Part shown: piece by piece, positions 1-10,100 of the stretch
Numbering within the stretch: the first letter of the stretch is position 1
Layout of the letters: each line of letters starts with the position of its first letter
NCBI GenBank assembly: GCA_002421685.1
Contig: DISB01000018.1
Location: forward strand, 124,001-188,000
Source: Bacteroidetes bacterium UBA6221
GTDB lineage: Bacteria; Bacteroidota; Bacteroidia; Chitinophagales; Chitinophagaceae
Direction of reading: 5' to 3'
Length of the DNA stretch: 64,000 bases
Program-made: the position numbers and the translations under genes
The notes under the pieces: generated by a model
Seen by the model: only the letters and a program-made list of their open reading frames with translations
Database searches by the model: none
Told to the model about the DNA's origin: nothing

Positions 1-2
1 TG

Positions 3-2126
3 CCTATTGAGACGGCTGCCAAGTCGGCGACAGGGGAGATATTTATGCCTGTACTGACAGGTACCATCACTACACTCATGCCTTTTATACCGCTTGCGTT
101 CTGGAAAGGTGTAATCGGTGAGTTCATGTTCTTCCTGCCCGTGACTTTGATTATTACGCTGCTGGCATCGTTGTTCGTAGCGTATATTATCAACCCGGTA
201 TTTGCGGTTAGCTTCATGAAACCTGACGAGCACGAATACAAGAAACGCCGCTTCAGCAAAGGTGACAGGGTGGTGGCGATAATATTCGGTGCATTGGCGC
301 TGCTGTGCTACCTGGGCCAGGCATGGGGCATGGCCAACTTCCTCGTATTCCTGTACCTGTTTATACTGCTGGAGAAATTTGTGTTCTCAAAATGGATATT
401 CAGTTTCCAGAATAACGTATGGCCAAGGTTCAAAGAATGGTACACTAAAAAATTAGTGTGGACTTTGAACAACCCGTGGAAGACAATAGCAGGTACGTTT
501 GTACTAATCATTATTACCGGTGTTCTGATGTTTGTACGCCCGCCCAAGGTAGTGTTCTTCCCGCAGGCAGACCCCAACTTTGTGTACGTGTACCTGACTA
601 TGCCCGTGGGTACCGACCAGGCATACACCAACCAGGTACTGGAGAAACTGGAAAAGCGTGTAACCAACGTATTGGACATTGATTATGAAGCAGGCAAGAA
701 AAACCCGATAGTAAAATCAGTAATTGCCAACGTAACTATAGGGGTGGTGGACCCCAGTAGTGGCGAAGTGGGCAACTTCCCTAACAAGGGCCGCGTCGAG
801 GTGGCTTTTGTGGAATATGCAAAACGTAAAGGTGTTTCCACTAAAGAATACCTGACAAAAATAAGGGAAGCCGTAAAAGGCGTACCGGGGGCGGTTGTAA
901 CGGTTGACCAGGAGTCGGGCGGCCCGCCATTGCCTAAGCCAATCGTGGTGGATATTACAGGTGACGATCTCGACTCACTGATAGCAGTATCAGAAAGGCT
1001 GAACAAATACCTGGCTGACAAACGTATACCCGGCGTGGAGGAACTGCGCAGCGACTTCCAGGCTGACAAACCTGAAATAGTGTTTGACCTGAACCGCGAG
1101 CGCATGAACAACGAAAGCATCTCTACAGGACAGATAGTAGGCGCATTGCGTACCGCTGTGTTTGGTAAGGAAATATCACGTTTCCGTGATGCGAACGATG
1201 ATTATCCCATAACACTGCGTGTGAAGAAAGACCAACGTGAGAATATAGACGCCGTAAGGAATATGCCCGTGCTCTTCCGCGATATGGGTATGGGCGGTAT
1301 TCTGCGCGAAGTGCCTATCAGCGCATTTGCCAATGTAGAGTACAGCGAAACATACGGTGGCATTAAACGTAAAGACCTGAAACGTATCATATCCCTGCAG
1401 TCGAATGTTTTGACCGGGTATAATGAGAACGAAGTGGTGATGGCTGTGGGCCGTGAGGTAGCCAACTTCCCTGTTCCTTCAGGCATTACTATCACCATGG
1501 GTGGTCAGCAGGAAGAGCAGGCGGAAACCGGTGCGTTCCTGGGTAATGCGATGCTGATATCTATGGGATTGATATTCCTGCTGCTCATTATGCAGTTCAA
1601 TTCTCTCAGTCGCACGGTAGTAATCATGTCCGAGATATTCTTCAGTATCATAGGTGTGTTCCTGGGTGTGAGCATATTCGGCACTGAGTTCTCTATAGTG
1701 ATGAGTGGTATCGGTATAGTAGCGCTGGCGGGTATCGTGGTGCGGAATGGTATCCTGCTCGTTGAGTTTATGGACCTGATGCTGGCAGAAGGTATGAAGC
1801 CATATGATGCCATAGTAGAAGCAGGCCGTACGCGTATGACGCCTGTGGTGCTTACAGCTACTGCAGCCATACTTGGCATGGTGCCGCTGGGCGTGGGTTT
1901 GAACATTGACTTCGAAGGTCTGTTCACGCACCTCAACCCGCACATATTCTTCGGTGGCGACAACGTAGCCTTCTGGGGGCCGCTGGCATGGACGATGATA
2001 TTCGGACTCAGCTTTGCGACATTCCTCACATTGATACTGGTTCCGGTAATGATGTTACTGAGCTTCCGCCTGAAGGATTGGCTGGCGAGAAAGAAAGCCG
2101 CTATAACACAGCGCATAAAAAATTAG
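3..2126 (+). CDS. Efflux RND transporter permease, 3' part (5' end outside window)
   Basis: Inner-membrane proton-driven pump subunit of the resistance-nodulation-division family, which works with a periplasmic adaptor and an outer-membrane channel. The reading frame is open from base 3, so the N-terminal part lies before the window and the first ATG (base 45) is internal. The visible ~708 residues contain a hydrophobic helix bundle, a large periplasmic loop carrying porter-type domains, and a second bundle with the RND-type stretch GIVVRNGILLVEF followed by a segment resembling RxRPVxxT (RTRMTPVVLTA). A hydrophobic end and a short basic tail close the protein. A stem-loop terminator follows. 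The substrate cannot be told; heavy-metal or multidrug export are both possible. Confidence 0.93.
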   Translation, partial: PIETAAKSATGEIFMPVLTGTITTLMPFIPLAFWKGVIGEFMFFLPVTLIITLLASLFVAYIINPVFAVSFMKPDEHEYKKRRFSKGDRVVAIIFGALALLCYLGQAWGMANFLVFLYLFILLEKFVFSKWIFSFQNNVWPRFKEWYTKKLVWTLNNPWKTIAGTFVLIIITGVLMFVRPPKVVFFPQADPNFVYVYLTMPVGTDQAYTNQVLEKLEKRVTNVLDIDYEAGKKNPIVKSVIANVTIGVVDPSSGEVGNFPNKGRVEVAFVEYAKRKGVSTKEYLTKIREAVKGVPGAVVTVDQESGGPPLPKPIVVDITGDDLDSLIAVSERLNKYLADKRIPGVEELRSDFQADKPEIVFDLNRERMNNESISTGQIVGALRTAVFGKEISRFRDANDDYPITLRVKKDQRENIDAVRNMPVLFRDMGMGGILREVPISAFANVEYSETYGGIKRKDLKRIISLQSNVLTGYNENEVVMAVGREVANFPVPSGITITMGGQQEEQAETGAFLGNAMLISMGLIFLLLIMQFNSLSRTVVIMSEIFFSIIGVFLGVSIFGTEFSIVMSGIGIVALAGIVVRNGILLVEFMDLMLAEGMKPYDAIVEAGRTRMTPVVLTATAAILGMVPLGVGLNIDFEGLFTHLNPHIFFGGDNVAFWGPLAWTMIFGLSFATFLTLILVPVMMLLSFRLKDWLARKKAAITQRIKN

Positions 2127-2149
2127 GAGACGCATATTCAGACACATAC

Positions 2150-2181
2150 AAACCGCCTTTATTCTTAAGGGCGGTTTTTTA
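2150..2181 (+). terminator. Rho-independent terminator after the RND gene
   Basis: Stem AAACCGCC (2150-2157) pairs with GGCGGTTT (2170-2177) and runs into a T tract. It ends the RND transcript. The convergent selD gene stops 25 bases further on. Confidence 0.85.
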
Positions 2182-2205
2182 TATATCAAACCCTGTATAG
2201 GCGGG

Positions 2206-3270
2206 CTATTGTTTTACAACAACTGTTTTTTCTTCGCGCTGTACCATCCGCCCTATTGGCTCAAGATGGTTGTTTAGCCCGTGTTCAATAAGCGCTTGCT
2301 TTACTTCATCAACCGCCTCCGGCGCCACCGCTACCAACAGGCCGCCATTGGTTTGTGGGTCGGGCAGCAGGTTGAATGCCTGCATGACATCTACACCGGG
2401 TGCAAAGGAGGTTTGACTGCTGTATGCATTCCAGTTGCGCGTAGTGGCATCGGGCCGTACCTGTTGCTGCAGGTAAGCAGCCACACCTTCGGCGATGTGC
2501 AACCTGGAATAATGGATTTCGGCAGACAGCGAGCTTCCCCCGGCCATTTCGGTCAGGTGCCCCAGCAGGCCAAAGCCTGTTACATCGGTCATAGCATGTA
2601 CACCTGCTATCTTGCCCAGTGCTTCGCCAGCCTTGTTCAGTGCAGCCATTTGTGCTACCATTGCCACACGTTCTACGGGAGTTGCCAATCCACGCTTCTG
2701 CGCGGTAGACAATACGCCGACGCCCAGGGGCTTGGTGAGGAACAGTATATCACCGGCCTGCGCAGTATTGTTTCTTTTCAGGTGGGGTATATCCGCTATC
2801 CCGTTCACTGATAAACCGAAGAAAGGCTCGGCCGCATCTATGCTATGGCCGCCTGCTAAAGGTATGCCTGCTTCATTGCAAATTGTTCTTGCACCCTCTA
2901 TCACCTTTTTAGCCAGCGTTGCAGGTAGTTTTTCTACAGGCCAGCCAAGTACGGCTATGGCAACTATCGGCCTGCCCCCCATGGCATATACATCGCTTAT
3001 GGCATTGGCCGCAGCTATACGACCGTAGTCATAGGCATCATCCACTATGGGTGTGAAAAAATCTGTCGTGGATATTAAAGCCGTCCCGTTGCCCAGGTCG
3101 TAAGCGCATGCGTCGTCATTGCTGCTGTTGCCCACCAGCAGCTTATCATTGTCCGGCTGAACGGTGTTCGTTTTGAGTATTTCTTCCAGCACGGCCGGCG
3201 CAATTTTGCATCCGCAGCCTCCGCCGTGGGAGTATTGCGTCAATCTTATTTCATCTCCTGTTTGCTGCAT
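2206..3270 (-). CDS. selD: Selenide, water dikinase (selenophosphate synthetase)
   Basis: Makes selenophosphate from selenide and ATP, the selenium donor for 2-selenouridine in tRNA and for selenocysteine. The start chosen gives 354 residues beginning MQQTGDEIRLTQYSHGGG, which places the catalytic GCGCK motif at residues 18-22 (Cys19, Lys22) as in known SelD. The active site is Cys, not selenocysteine. An in-frame upstream ATG (base 3315) would only add residues overlapping mnmH. The gene starts 25 bases before the end of mnmH, so the two are translationally linked. With mnmH as partner and no selA or selB in view, the local role is tRNA selenation. Confidence 0.96.
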   Translation of the reverse strand: MQQTGDEIRLTQYSHGGGCGCKIAPAVLEEILKTNTVQPDNDKLLVGNSSNDDACAYDLGNGTALISTTDFFTPIVDDAYDYGRIAAANAISDVYAMGGRPIVAIAVLGWPVEKLPATLAKKVIEGARTICNEAGIPLAGGHSIDAAEPFFGLSVNGIADIPHLKRNNTAQAGDILFLTKPLGVGVLSTAQKRGLATPVERVAMVAQMAALNKAGEALGKIAGVHAMTDVTGFGLLGHLTEMAGGSSLSAEIHYSRLHIAEGVAAYLQQQVRPDATTRNWNAYSSQTSFAPGVDVMQAFNLLPDPQTNGGLLVAVAPEAVDEVKQALIEHGLNNHLEPIGRMVQREEKTVVVKQ

Positions 3271-4379
3271 GTCAATATATTTTGCACATTGTCCGCCTCG
3301 TTTACCGCCTCGCATTTTATCTTATGTATGGCGAGTTGGGTATCATCACGTTTGTCTAATGCTTTAGTGTATTGTTTGTCGTAATACTTCAGTAATATCC
3401 TGAAGGCTTCGGTTATATTTCCTTCTTCCAGGAATTGCAGGGTCATCTTCGTTTCCAGTCCGCCCAGGCGCTTTTGTATGCGCTGCACGGCGCCGGCTAA
3501 TTTTTCTTTGCCCTGCACGCCGTATTCTTCCACGATATGTTTCAGTCTTTCTTCAAAAGGTACTTCGAGAAAGAATACGGGCGATTTGCGCATGGTATGC
3601 CATAAGGTCTGTGGTATGTTTACAGCGCCTATGCGCTGGCTCTCGTCCTCCAGCCAGATGGCCCGGCCGGCTTCAAAAGTATAATGACCATCTTTCGTGA
3701 GTGTTCCACCCCCGTCCGCTGCGGCGGACACCCCCGCCAGCGGGGGACAGACTTCGTTTACTCCGCTCAGTTCTTCTGCCAATAGATTTTCAAACATTTC
3801 CTGTGCCGGTTGCGGTTCGCCTTCCATAGCGCCGAAGGCGGAGCCACGGTGTTTGGCCAGGGCTTCCAGGTCTATAACCGCATGTCCCTGGTTTTTCAAT
3901 TCCTGCAATACCTGTGTTTTGCCCGAGCCTGTATAACCACCAATAATATGGAAGGGGTAGGGCTGTTCAAACTGCTCCCGCGCCCATTTGCGGTATGCTT
4001 TATAACCGCCTGCAAGGGTATAGACTTTAAACCCGTACAAGTCCAGCAGCCAGGCCACACCCGCGCTGCGCATACCCCCGCGCCAGCAATGTACCAGCAC
4101 GGTACGGTCATTCTTTTCTTTCAGATGTGCTTCCACTTCTTCCACCATGCGGCGCATCTTCGTGCCGAAGTAGTCCAGTCCTATCTTGATAGCATCCTCG
4201 CGGCTTTGTTGTTTATACGCAGTGCCCACTACTTTTCTTTCTTCATCGGTAAACAAGGGGAGGCTTAGCGCGCCGGGTATATGGGCGTGGTTGTATTCTC
4301 CCGGGCTGCGCACGTCGAACACAAGGTGCTGCCGCCGCAACCTGAGAAATTCATCTATAGATATTTTGCTGATGGCCAT
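3246..4379 (-). CDS. mnmH: tRNA 2-selenouridine synthase
   Basis: Replaces sulfur by selenium at the wobble 2-thiouridine of some tRNAs, using selenophosphate from SelD. It has an N-terminal rhodanese domain with the catalytic Cys in LVHCWRGGMRSAG (Cys98) and a C-terminal P-loop domain (GGYTGSGKT, residues 147-155), the normal MnmH/SelU architecture. The unusual part is residues 205-228 (SGVNEVCPPL...GGGTLT), a low-complexity stretch encoded by two GC-rich palindromes that looks like an in-frame repeat insertion. The frame is kept through it, and the flanking WLEDESQRIG region is intact, so the enzyme is probably functional. It is the first gene of an mnmH-selD operon. Confidence 0.95.
   Translation of the reverse strand: MAISKISIDEFLRLRRQHLVFDVRSPGEYNHAHIPGALSLPLFTDEERKVVGTAYKQQSREDAIKIGLDYFGTKMRRMVEEVEAHLKEKNDRTVLVHCWRGGMRSAGVAWLLDLYGFKVYTLAGGYKAYRKWAREQFEQPYPFHIIGGYTGSGKTQVLQELKNQGHAVIDLEALAKHRGSAFGAMEGEPQPAQEMFENLLAEELSGVNEVCPPLAGVSAAADGGGTLTKDGHYTFEAGRAIWLEDESQRIGAVNIPQTLWHTMRKSPVFFLEVPFEERLKHIVEEYGVQGKEKLAGAVQRIQKRLGGLETKMTLQFLEEGNITEAFRILLKYYDKQYTKALDKRDDTQLAIHKIKCEAVNEADNVQNILTCSKQEMK
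3699..3775. repeat. Double-palindrome repeat inserted in mnmH
   Basis: Two adjacent inverted repeats: GTCCGC/GCGGAC (3714-3719 and 3724-3729) and CCCCCGC/GCGGGGG (3731-3737 and 3740-3746). Flanking sequence from about 3699 to 3775 has a base composition unlike the rest of the gene. It looks like an intergenic palindromic repeat that landed in a coding sequence without shifting the frame. The exact borders cannot be fixed without a homologous gene lacking it. Confidence 0.65.
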
Positions 4380-4476
4380 TTTGCGGGCTGAAAGATAGAG
4401 AAAATTGGCAAGCTATGAGTGTTTGCGATGCACGGGATATAGTGTTAATCCTTGTCATTTGATGTATATTTAATTC

Positions 4477-5196
4477 ATGTACAGGTTAAGAAGTATTTTA
4501 TTTATAGCTGTTCATGTAATACTTGGGTTGGGGATTATTATTGCAGCCAACGCAATAAAAATGCCTGCATGGCTGCACGAATCGTTGGTTATAGCGCTCG
4601 CCTTCCTGTTACTGAATATCGCTTATGACCAGGCATTTAGACTAAACGCTGTAAGGGAATACTGGGCGCTAGGAAAACTACCATATATAATACCCGCAGT
4701 GGTAGCAGGATTGCTCATTATGATATTGCCTGCCTTGCTGGCCCTTGCCACGGGTATGTTGAAACCCGGTAGGGTGCAGGTTGATACAAGCACTTCTGTC
4801 AACGCCATAGTTATTACACTTGTCATTGTGGGTTGGGAGGAGTTATGGTTTCGGGGAATATTCCTGAACTATTGTGAGAGACATCTCTCACCCCCTGCAC
4901 TTTCGGTAATTATGGGCGTGTTGTTTGTGCTGGTGCATGTGCTCAATCCTGAAATAGACCTGCTGAAAAAAGGGCCTGCGCTGTTTGGAGCAGGCGCATT
5001 GCTTACGGTACTCTACCTCTATTACCGTAGTATTTGGGTGCCGGTAGGTATACATTTCGGCAACAACTACTTTTCAAGAATGATAAAAACACCTTTAGAC
5101 AATCATCCTTTCTTTGGCGGCGATGGATATTGCAGCGCTATTATTCTGCTGTTGCTTTTCCTGCTATTTGTTCGGAAGACTAAAATATCTCCTTAA
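4477..5196 (+). CDS. CPBP family intramembrane metalloprotease
   Basis: Predicted inner-membrane protease of the CAAX-prenyl-protease/bacteriocin-processing family (239 residues, several hydrophobic segments). The conserved motifs are present: EELWFRG (Glu121-Glu122, Arg126), a His in FVLVHVLNP (about 154) and HFGNN (His193, Asn196). The target is unknown; family members process peptides or act in self-immunity. It is transcribed alone, divergently from mnmH. A near-match -7 box (TATATTTA) lies just before the ATG. Confidence 0.85.
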   Translation: MYRLRSILFIAVHVILGLGIIIAANAIKMPAWLHESLVIALAFLLLNIAYDQAFRLNAVREYWALGKLPYIIPAVVAGLLIMILPALLALATGMLKPGRVQVDTSTSVNAIVITLVIVGWEELWFRGIFLNYCERHLSPPALSVIMGVLFVLVHVLNPEIDLLKKGPALFGAGALLTVLYLYYRSIWVPVGIHFGNNYFSRMIKTPLDNHPFFGGDGYCSAIILLLLFLLFVRKTKISP

Positions 5197-5332
5197 ACAA
5201 AAGCCTTCGGCTTATCCTGAGTTGCAGACCGCTGTATAGTTTGCTTTCCTTTTTATTGTATCTTTTCGTCAACTTAGGAGATTGGCCTCCCGGGGAGTAA
5301 AAAAAGCTCTATGCCCAGCGAGTGAAGCCACC

Positions 5333-5629
5333 TTATTCCGTCAGGTGGTTTTCAATGTCCATCCTTTCATGCAGGACCCTGATAATTTCGACAGTTTGTT
5401 TTTCTGCCAGGCGGTAAAAAACCAGGTGTGATTTCACTTTAGTGCAACGATAGTTTTTCCGGACGTGATTTAAGTCTTTCCCGGTGCCAGGGTTAGCAGC
5501 TATATATTCTATTTCGTCGAAAATTAAATTAACGTACCTGTCTGCCTGTTCTACCGACCAATGCTCAACAGAGTAAAGCCAGATATGTTCAATATCCTCA
5601 GCCGCCTTGACGCTGATTTTATAACCCAT
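5333..5629 (-). CDS. parE: ParE/RelE-type toxin
   Basis: 98-residue protein of the RelE/ParE toxin superfamily: an N-terminal helical hairpin (SVKAAEDIEHIWLYSVEHW), a conserved NPGTGKDL loop, and the C-terminal strand pattern HLVFYRLAEKQTVEIIRVLHERMD. By similarity to ParE it would poison DNA gyrase, but the RelE-like mRNA-cleaving role cannot be excluded from sequence. Its start overlaps the end of parD by 11 bases, the usual antitoxin-first arrangement. Confidence 0.9.
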   Translation of the reverse strand: MGYKISVKAAEDIEHIWLYSVEHWSVEQADRYVNLIFDEIEYIAANPGTGKDLNHVRKNYRCTKVKSHLVFYRLAEKQTVEIIRVLHERMDIENHLTE

Positions 5630-5873
5630 CGGCCAGGTATTTACTGTGAAGGGTCTTCACAAATTTTTTGCGGTCAAACTTTTCGATAAAACCGGATTTT
5701 TCCCCTTTCCGCAGTTCCTTCACCAACTCATTTTTGAGGTTTTCTTCCTGTTCAAAAAGTCGTAAGGCAGCTCTTACTACCTCGCTGGCAGACGAAAAAC
5801 GTCCGCTCTGTATTTGGTGGTTAATGAAATTTTCAAAATAGTCACCTAACAAAATTGAAGTGTTCTTTGCCAT
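5619..5873 (-). CDS. parD: ParD-type antitoxin
   Basis: 84-residue antitoxin. The N-terminal part is a ribbon-helix-helix-like domain (TSILLGDYFENFINHQIQSG followed by RFSSASEVVRAALRLFEQEE), the typical ParD signature. The charged C-terminal tail is the likely toxin-binding segment. It is the first gene of the parDE operon and presumably represses it through the palindrome just upstream. The start codon sits inside a repeat of the operator half-site. Confidence 0.9.
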   Translation of the reverse strand: MAKNTSILLGDYFENFINHQIQSGRFSSASEVVRAALRLFEQEENLKNELVKELRKGEKSGFIEKFDRKKFVKTLHSKYLADGL

Positions 5874-5911
5874 TGGTACGGGCTTTTATCAAAGGTACCA
5901 ATAATTGGTAC
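5872..5911 (-). promoter_or_regulatory. parDE promoter and autoregulatory operator
   Basis: A palindrome GTACCAAT-A-ATTGGTAC (5895-5911) overlaps a perfect minus-strand -7 box TACCTTTG (5897 down to 5890). A third half-site ATTGGTAC (5872-5879) covers the parD start codon. This is the layout expected for repression by a ribbon-helix-helix antitoxin. Confidence 0.75.
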
Positions 5912-6102
5912 TTATTCCAAATGCTAAAGCTCCGGGTGTGAACCGAAGATAGTTGGCTTACCCTTCAGTGCAAGGGGGGCTTTTTACTATGCGATTTCGC
6001 CAACCAGCAAATTGGCATCCTGGGGGATGGAGACACTCTGCCGCGAACGGAAAGATTGAGAATTTCTGCCTTGTGCCAAATATGTAGACAATGTCTTAAC
6101 AC

Positions 6103-6897
6103 TTATGCAGAAAGGAATCCGCCATCTACCGGGATAAGAGTGCCCTGTACGTAGCTGGATGCTTCTGACGATAATACCAGTATCATTCTTGCTATCTCGT
6201 CAGGGTCGCCTAGGCGGCCCAGCGGCAACCGTTGCATAAAATTATACGACTCAGACATCAATCCGAAGTTAAGTGTGCTTACCGCCTCCCTGGCAGCGCC
6301 TTTAGTACCTTTTGTGACAATGCCGCCCGGTATCACAGCATTCACCCTAAAACCCTTTTTGCCGAAATCCCTGGCGAGATCCCGGGTAAGGGCTATCACA
6401 CCCACTTTACTAAGTGAGTAATGGGCCATATCTTTTTTAAAAGGCATGATGGCTTCTATAGAGCCGATATTAACTATGACGCCCCCCTGCTTTTCCCTGC
6501 TGCGTATAAAAGACTGGCACATCCAGAGAACAGAAAACAAGTTTACGTTCATTACTTTCAACAGGTAATCTTCATCCAGGTCAAGGAATTTTTTAAAAGG
6601 GTACATGCCGGCGTTGTTAATCAATATACCCGGTTTGCGGTCAGCAATCTCCTCCCAGAAGGTGCTGATGGCATGCTTATCACTTATATCGAAAGCGTGT
6701 ATTGATACATTCGAGCCAAACTTTTCTAGCTCCCGCTTCAATACCATCAGCCCTTTTTCATTCTTGTTGACCAGTATCAGGTCAGCGCCTGCTTCTGCAA
6801 ACCTTGTGGCAATAGCTTTGCCTATGCCACTTGCGGCACCTGTCACGATGGCTGTTTTATTTTTGAGCGATAGTAATTCTGCTATGGGCGTCTTCAT
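6103..6897 (-). CDS. SDR family NAD(P)-dependent oxidoreductase
   Basis: Classical short-chain dehydrogenase/reductase, 264 residues. It has the nucleotide-binding TGAASGIG motif (19-26), NNAG (94-97) and the catalytic triad Ser146, Tyr160, Lys164 (YSLSK). The C-terminal segment ending VPVDGGFLSA is typical of the fabG-like group. The substrate is unknown. It stands alone between the toxin-antitoxin pair and the helicase; no pathway partner is nearby. A 7-base inverted repeat (6907-6926) just upstream of its start could be an operator. Confidence 0.92.
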   Translation of the reverse strand: MKTPIAELLSLKNKTAIVTGAASGIGKAIATRFAEAGADLILVNKNEKGLMVLKRELEKFGSNVSIHAFDISDKHAISTFWEEIADRKPGILINNAGMYPFKKFLDLDEDYLLKVMNVNLFSVLWMCQSFIRSREKQGGVIVNIGSIEAIMPFKKDMAHYSLSKVGVIALTRDLARDFGKKGFRVNAVIPGGIVTKGTKGAAREAVSTLNFGLMSESYNFMQRLPLGRLGDPDEIARMILVLSSEASSYVQGTLIPVDGGFLSA

Positions 6898-6906
6898 TGT
6901 TTACCG

Positions 6907-6926
6907 GCTAACTAATGCAAGTTAGC
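6907..6926. repeat. Inverted repeat upstream of the SDR gene
   Basis: Perfect arms GCTAACT (6907-6913) and AGTTAGC (6920-6926) with a 6-base loop, nine bases before the SDR start codon. It could be an operator or a 5' mRNA hairpin. The rest of the gap up to 7126 is GC-rich and holds nothing I recognise. Confidence 0.5.
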
Positions 6927-7126
6927 TGAACAATGGCCTGCGGGGCAATGACCTATATCCGTTAAGAGGGTGATAATAGTCAGCGGTGCAACGGTAAGTT
7001 GCCCGGCTCTACTTCACCACGGCCTTACCAGCACCGATTGACAGTCGAGGGGACGTCGGGAAGCTTTTCGCGTAGACCGTCTAAGTCTTTCCCGCGCGCC
7101 AACCCTCCAACTTGCTGCACTACAAT

Positions 7127-10100
7127 TCACACATCATCTATCTCCACTACTTCCCCCGGCCTTACCAGCTCGTACCGGCGGGCGAAGTTGCACCACTGGC
7201 ATTCTTCTTTACCACATCCCTGGCTGAACTCATGGTTCATGATTCTCTTATAGCTGTCCTTTAGCTGTGCGCGAACTATTTCTTCATCATTCTGAAACAC
7301 CGGCACCTGTATGCGTTTGAACTGCCTGCTGGTCTTACCCTTCTGTACAAAGTCGAACATACCCATGCGTACGCGCCAGTTGCGGTCTTTATAGTTTTCT
7401 ATCAGCAGCTTGTAAAACACCATCTGCCTCCAGTAATCGCCCCCGTCGGTGTTGGCATCGTTAGGTGGTAAAGTGTATTTGGTCGCGCTCTTATCGGGGT
7501 CGCCGGTCTTGTAGTCTATCACATCGCAGTACTCGCCGTCAAATTCTATCTTATCTATCTTGCCCGTCACAGGCACGCCATCCAGCAGGTAGCGCGGTAT
7601 CTTGTATTCTATCTCCACATCGCGTGCAAATTCGTTGATGTACTGGTCGTAGTATTCTTCCAGCGCGGTATGGCCCTGCTCGGTGCGGCGTTTGTATTGG
7701 TCGGCAGTAAGAGAAGAAGCCTCCATACTCAGCCCGAAGTCAAAGTAGTTGAGCAATTCTTCCCTGGACGGGAATATCCTGTTCCTTTCTTTCATGGTCC
7801 GGAAGAAGCGTTCCAGTGCATAGTGCATAGCGCTACCAAACGCCAGGGCATCATTTTTCTGGAAAGGGACCTTCAGTATGTTCTCGTAATAAAAAGACAC
7901 AGGGCAGTTGATATACTTACACAGCGAGGTATAGCTCATGGTGAACTGTGCCAGTACGCGTTCAATCCATTGGTGGTTGGCCAGTTGTATGCGTACCGGC
8001 GGCACAGGCTGCAAGGCCCATTGTATATGCGCCCGCAGTTCCTCTTCTCCAACTGTTGTTTTTATACGCTCGTCGTCGTTGCTTATCTCGTCGATGAATA
8101 TTGAATGCTCTATCGGTTTGCCTGCATTATCCGTTGTTGCGTAAGATACATGCAAGTGTTTTTTAGCCCGGGTAAGGGCCACGTAAAACAACCTGCGGGC
8201 TACTTCTTTTTTGTAGGTCTTGTCCTTGTCGTCATCAGTGCGGGTGATTGTATCGGGTAGTTTATACTCGCTGTTGCTGCCGCGCTTGGCTTCCCAAAAG
8301 TTTTTGGTACAGCCGATAAGGAAGACGTGTTCAAACTCATTGCCCTTGGCGCCGTGTGCGGTGTACAGGTGCACGCCATTTTCAGCCTGTATAGTGCGTT
8401 GTACCGGTAGCGAAATATTTTCCCCGCGCATCTGCTCTATCATAGCCAGCAGGTCGGCGGCTTTTATTTTTCCATTGCGGCTATGCAGTTCTTTCACAAA
8501 TTCAAAGAAAGTATTCAGCACCTGTATATTCCAGGTGTAGTCTTTGCTCTGTGCCAGGTAGTGCACTATGCCGCTTTCATACACCAGCTTTTCCACCAGC
8601 AGCGGCAGGGGCAGCTCGTTCAGTTGCGTGAGCCAATGGTTGATGTTCTTACCCATGCGGGCAATAGCATCGAAGCTGCTCAGGTTGAGCGTATGCAGCA
8701 TCAAGCCGTTGGAGATGACCATGCGCCAATAGCCCAGGGTCCGGTCTTTCGCTTTGTTCTGCTGCATGAACAGCGAGAGCGAAGCAATATCAACCGCCTC
8801 TATGCCATAGCAGGGCGTGTGCATCACCTCGAATAATAGGTGTTCTCCACTAAAGGCATCCGCGTTTTCTTTTACTAAGTAGTCCAGCAGTTTTATCACA
8901 TGGTCTACCACGGGTAGCTCCAGGATATTCACGGGCCGCTTTACCGAATAAGGGATATTCTTCCGTTCCAGCAGGGCGATGATATTATCAGCCTGCTTGT
9001 GTTGTGCATATAATATGGCCACATGGTTCAGCGGCACACCATCTTTTTGCAGGGCTTCTACCTGCATAATGACGTCCGCCTCTTCATGCAGGATATTGGT
9101 GTATTCTTTTATGACCGGCGTAACGGTTTCTTTGCCGTCCTTAAAACGTTCCGCCGCGGCAACGATGTTCTTATCCAACTGCAGGCTGGCAAGCTGGTTG
9201 ATAAGGCGTTGCTGGTTTTGCTCTATCGTGGCCATGGCCTTGTCCAGTATCGCCTGCGAGGAGCGGTAGTTCTGCGGCAGTATCACCACCCTGATGGTTT
9301 CTTTATACCGCTCATAAAACTCAATGATGTTCTTTATCCTCGCTCCCTGGAATTCATATATACTCTGGTCGTCGTCGCCCACAACGAATATGTTGGGGTC
9401 GTCCCAGTATTCGGTGAGCAGTTTCAGCAGCTCGTTCTGCGCACCGTTCGTATCCTGGAATTCATCTACCAGTATAAACTGGTTCCGCTCCTGGTAGTTG
9501 AGCAACAGGCCGGGATGCTTCCTGAACGCTTCCAGCACCCACAGTATCATATCGTTGAAGTCGTACCAGCCGCGCTGTTTCATTTTACCCGTGTAGGTCT
9601 CAAACAACATACAGGCGGCACGGGTCACTTCCATTCTCTTTGTCTCCTCGTCTATCGCTGCCTGTTTCAGGTCGCCTTTGACATATCCCTTCCCGCTCTT
9701 TTTATAAATATACTCATCCCGTTCCGGCAGGCTTTCCAAGTATGCCTCTATGGCGTCACAGATGTTTTTGGAAGAAATATTCTCCCGCTTCATCATATCG
9801 AAGAGCCTGTCGAGGCGGAAGACATCGTAATAGATATCTCCGCTGAGGCGGCGCAACTCGTGGCCTTTGGGCAGTTCATCCAGCATCTCGCGCAGCAGGG
9901 TGGTACGCTCCAGGTCGCTGACGGGTTGCAGGGGCCTGTCGCTGAAGTACTCGCTGTTGTTTTGTATGACGTTGTTACAAAACGCGTGGAAGGTACCGAT
10001 GTTCACCCGGTGGGCGTCGGGGCCTATCACCTGCAGCAGGCGACGGCGCATAGAGTTGGTGGCCTCGTCGGTATAGGTAAGGCAGAGTATCTCGTTGGGC

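Noticed and set aside
5930..6102. Possible gene fragment between parD and the SDR gene
   Set aside because: Short frames can be read on the plus strand but they contain stops and match no family I recognise.
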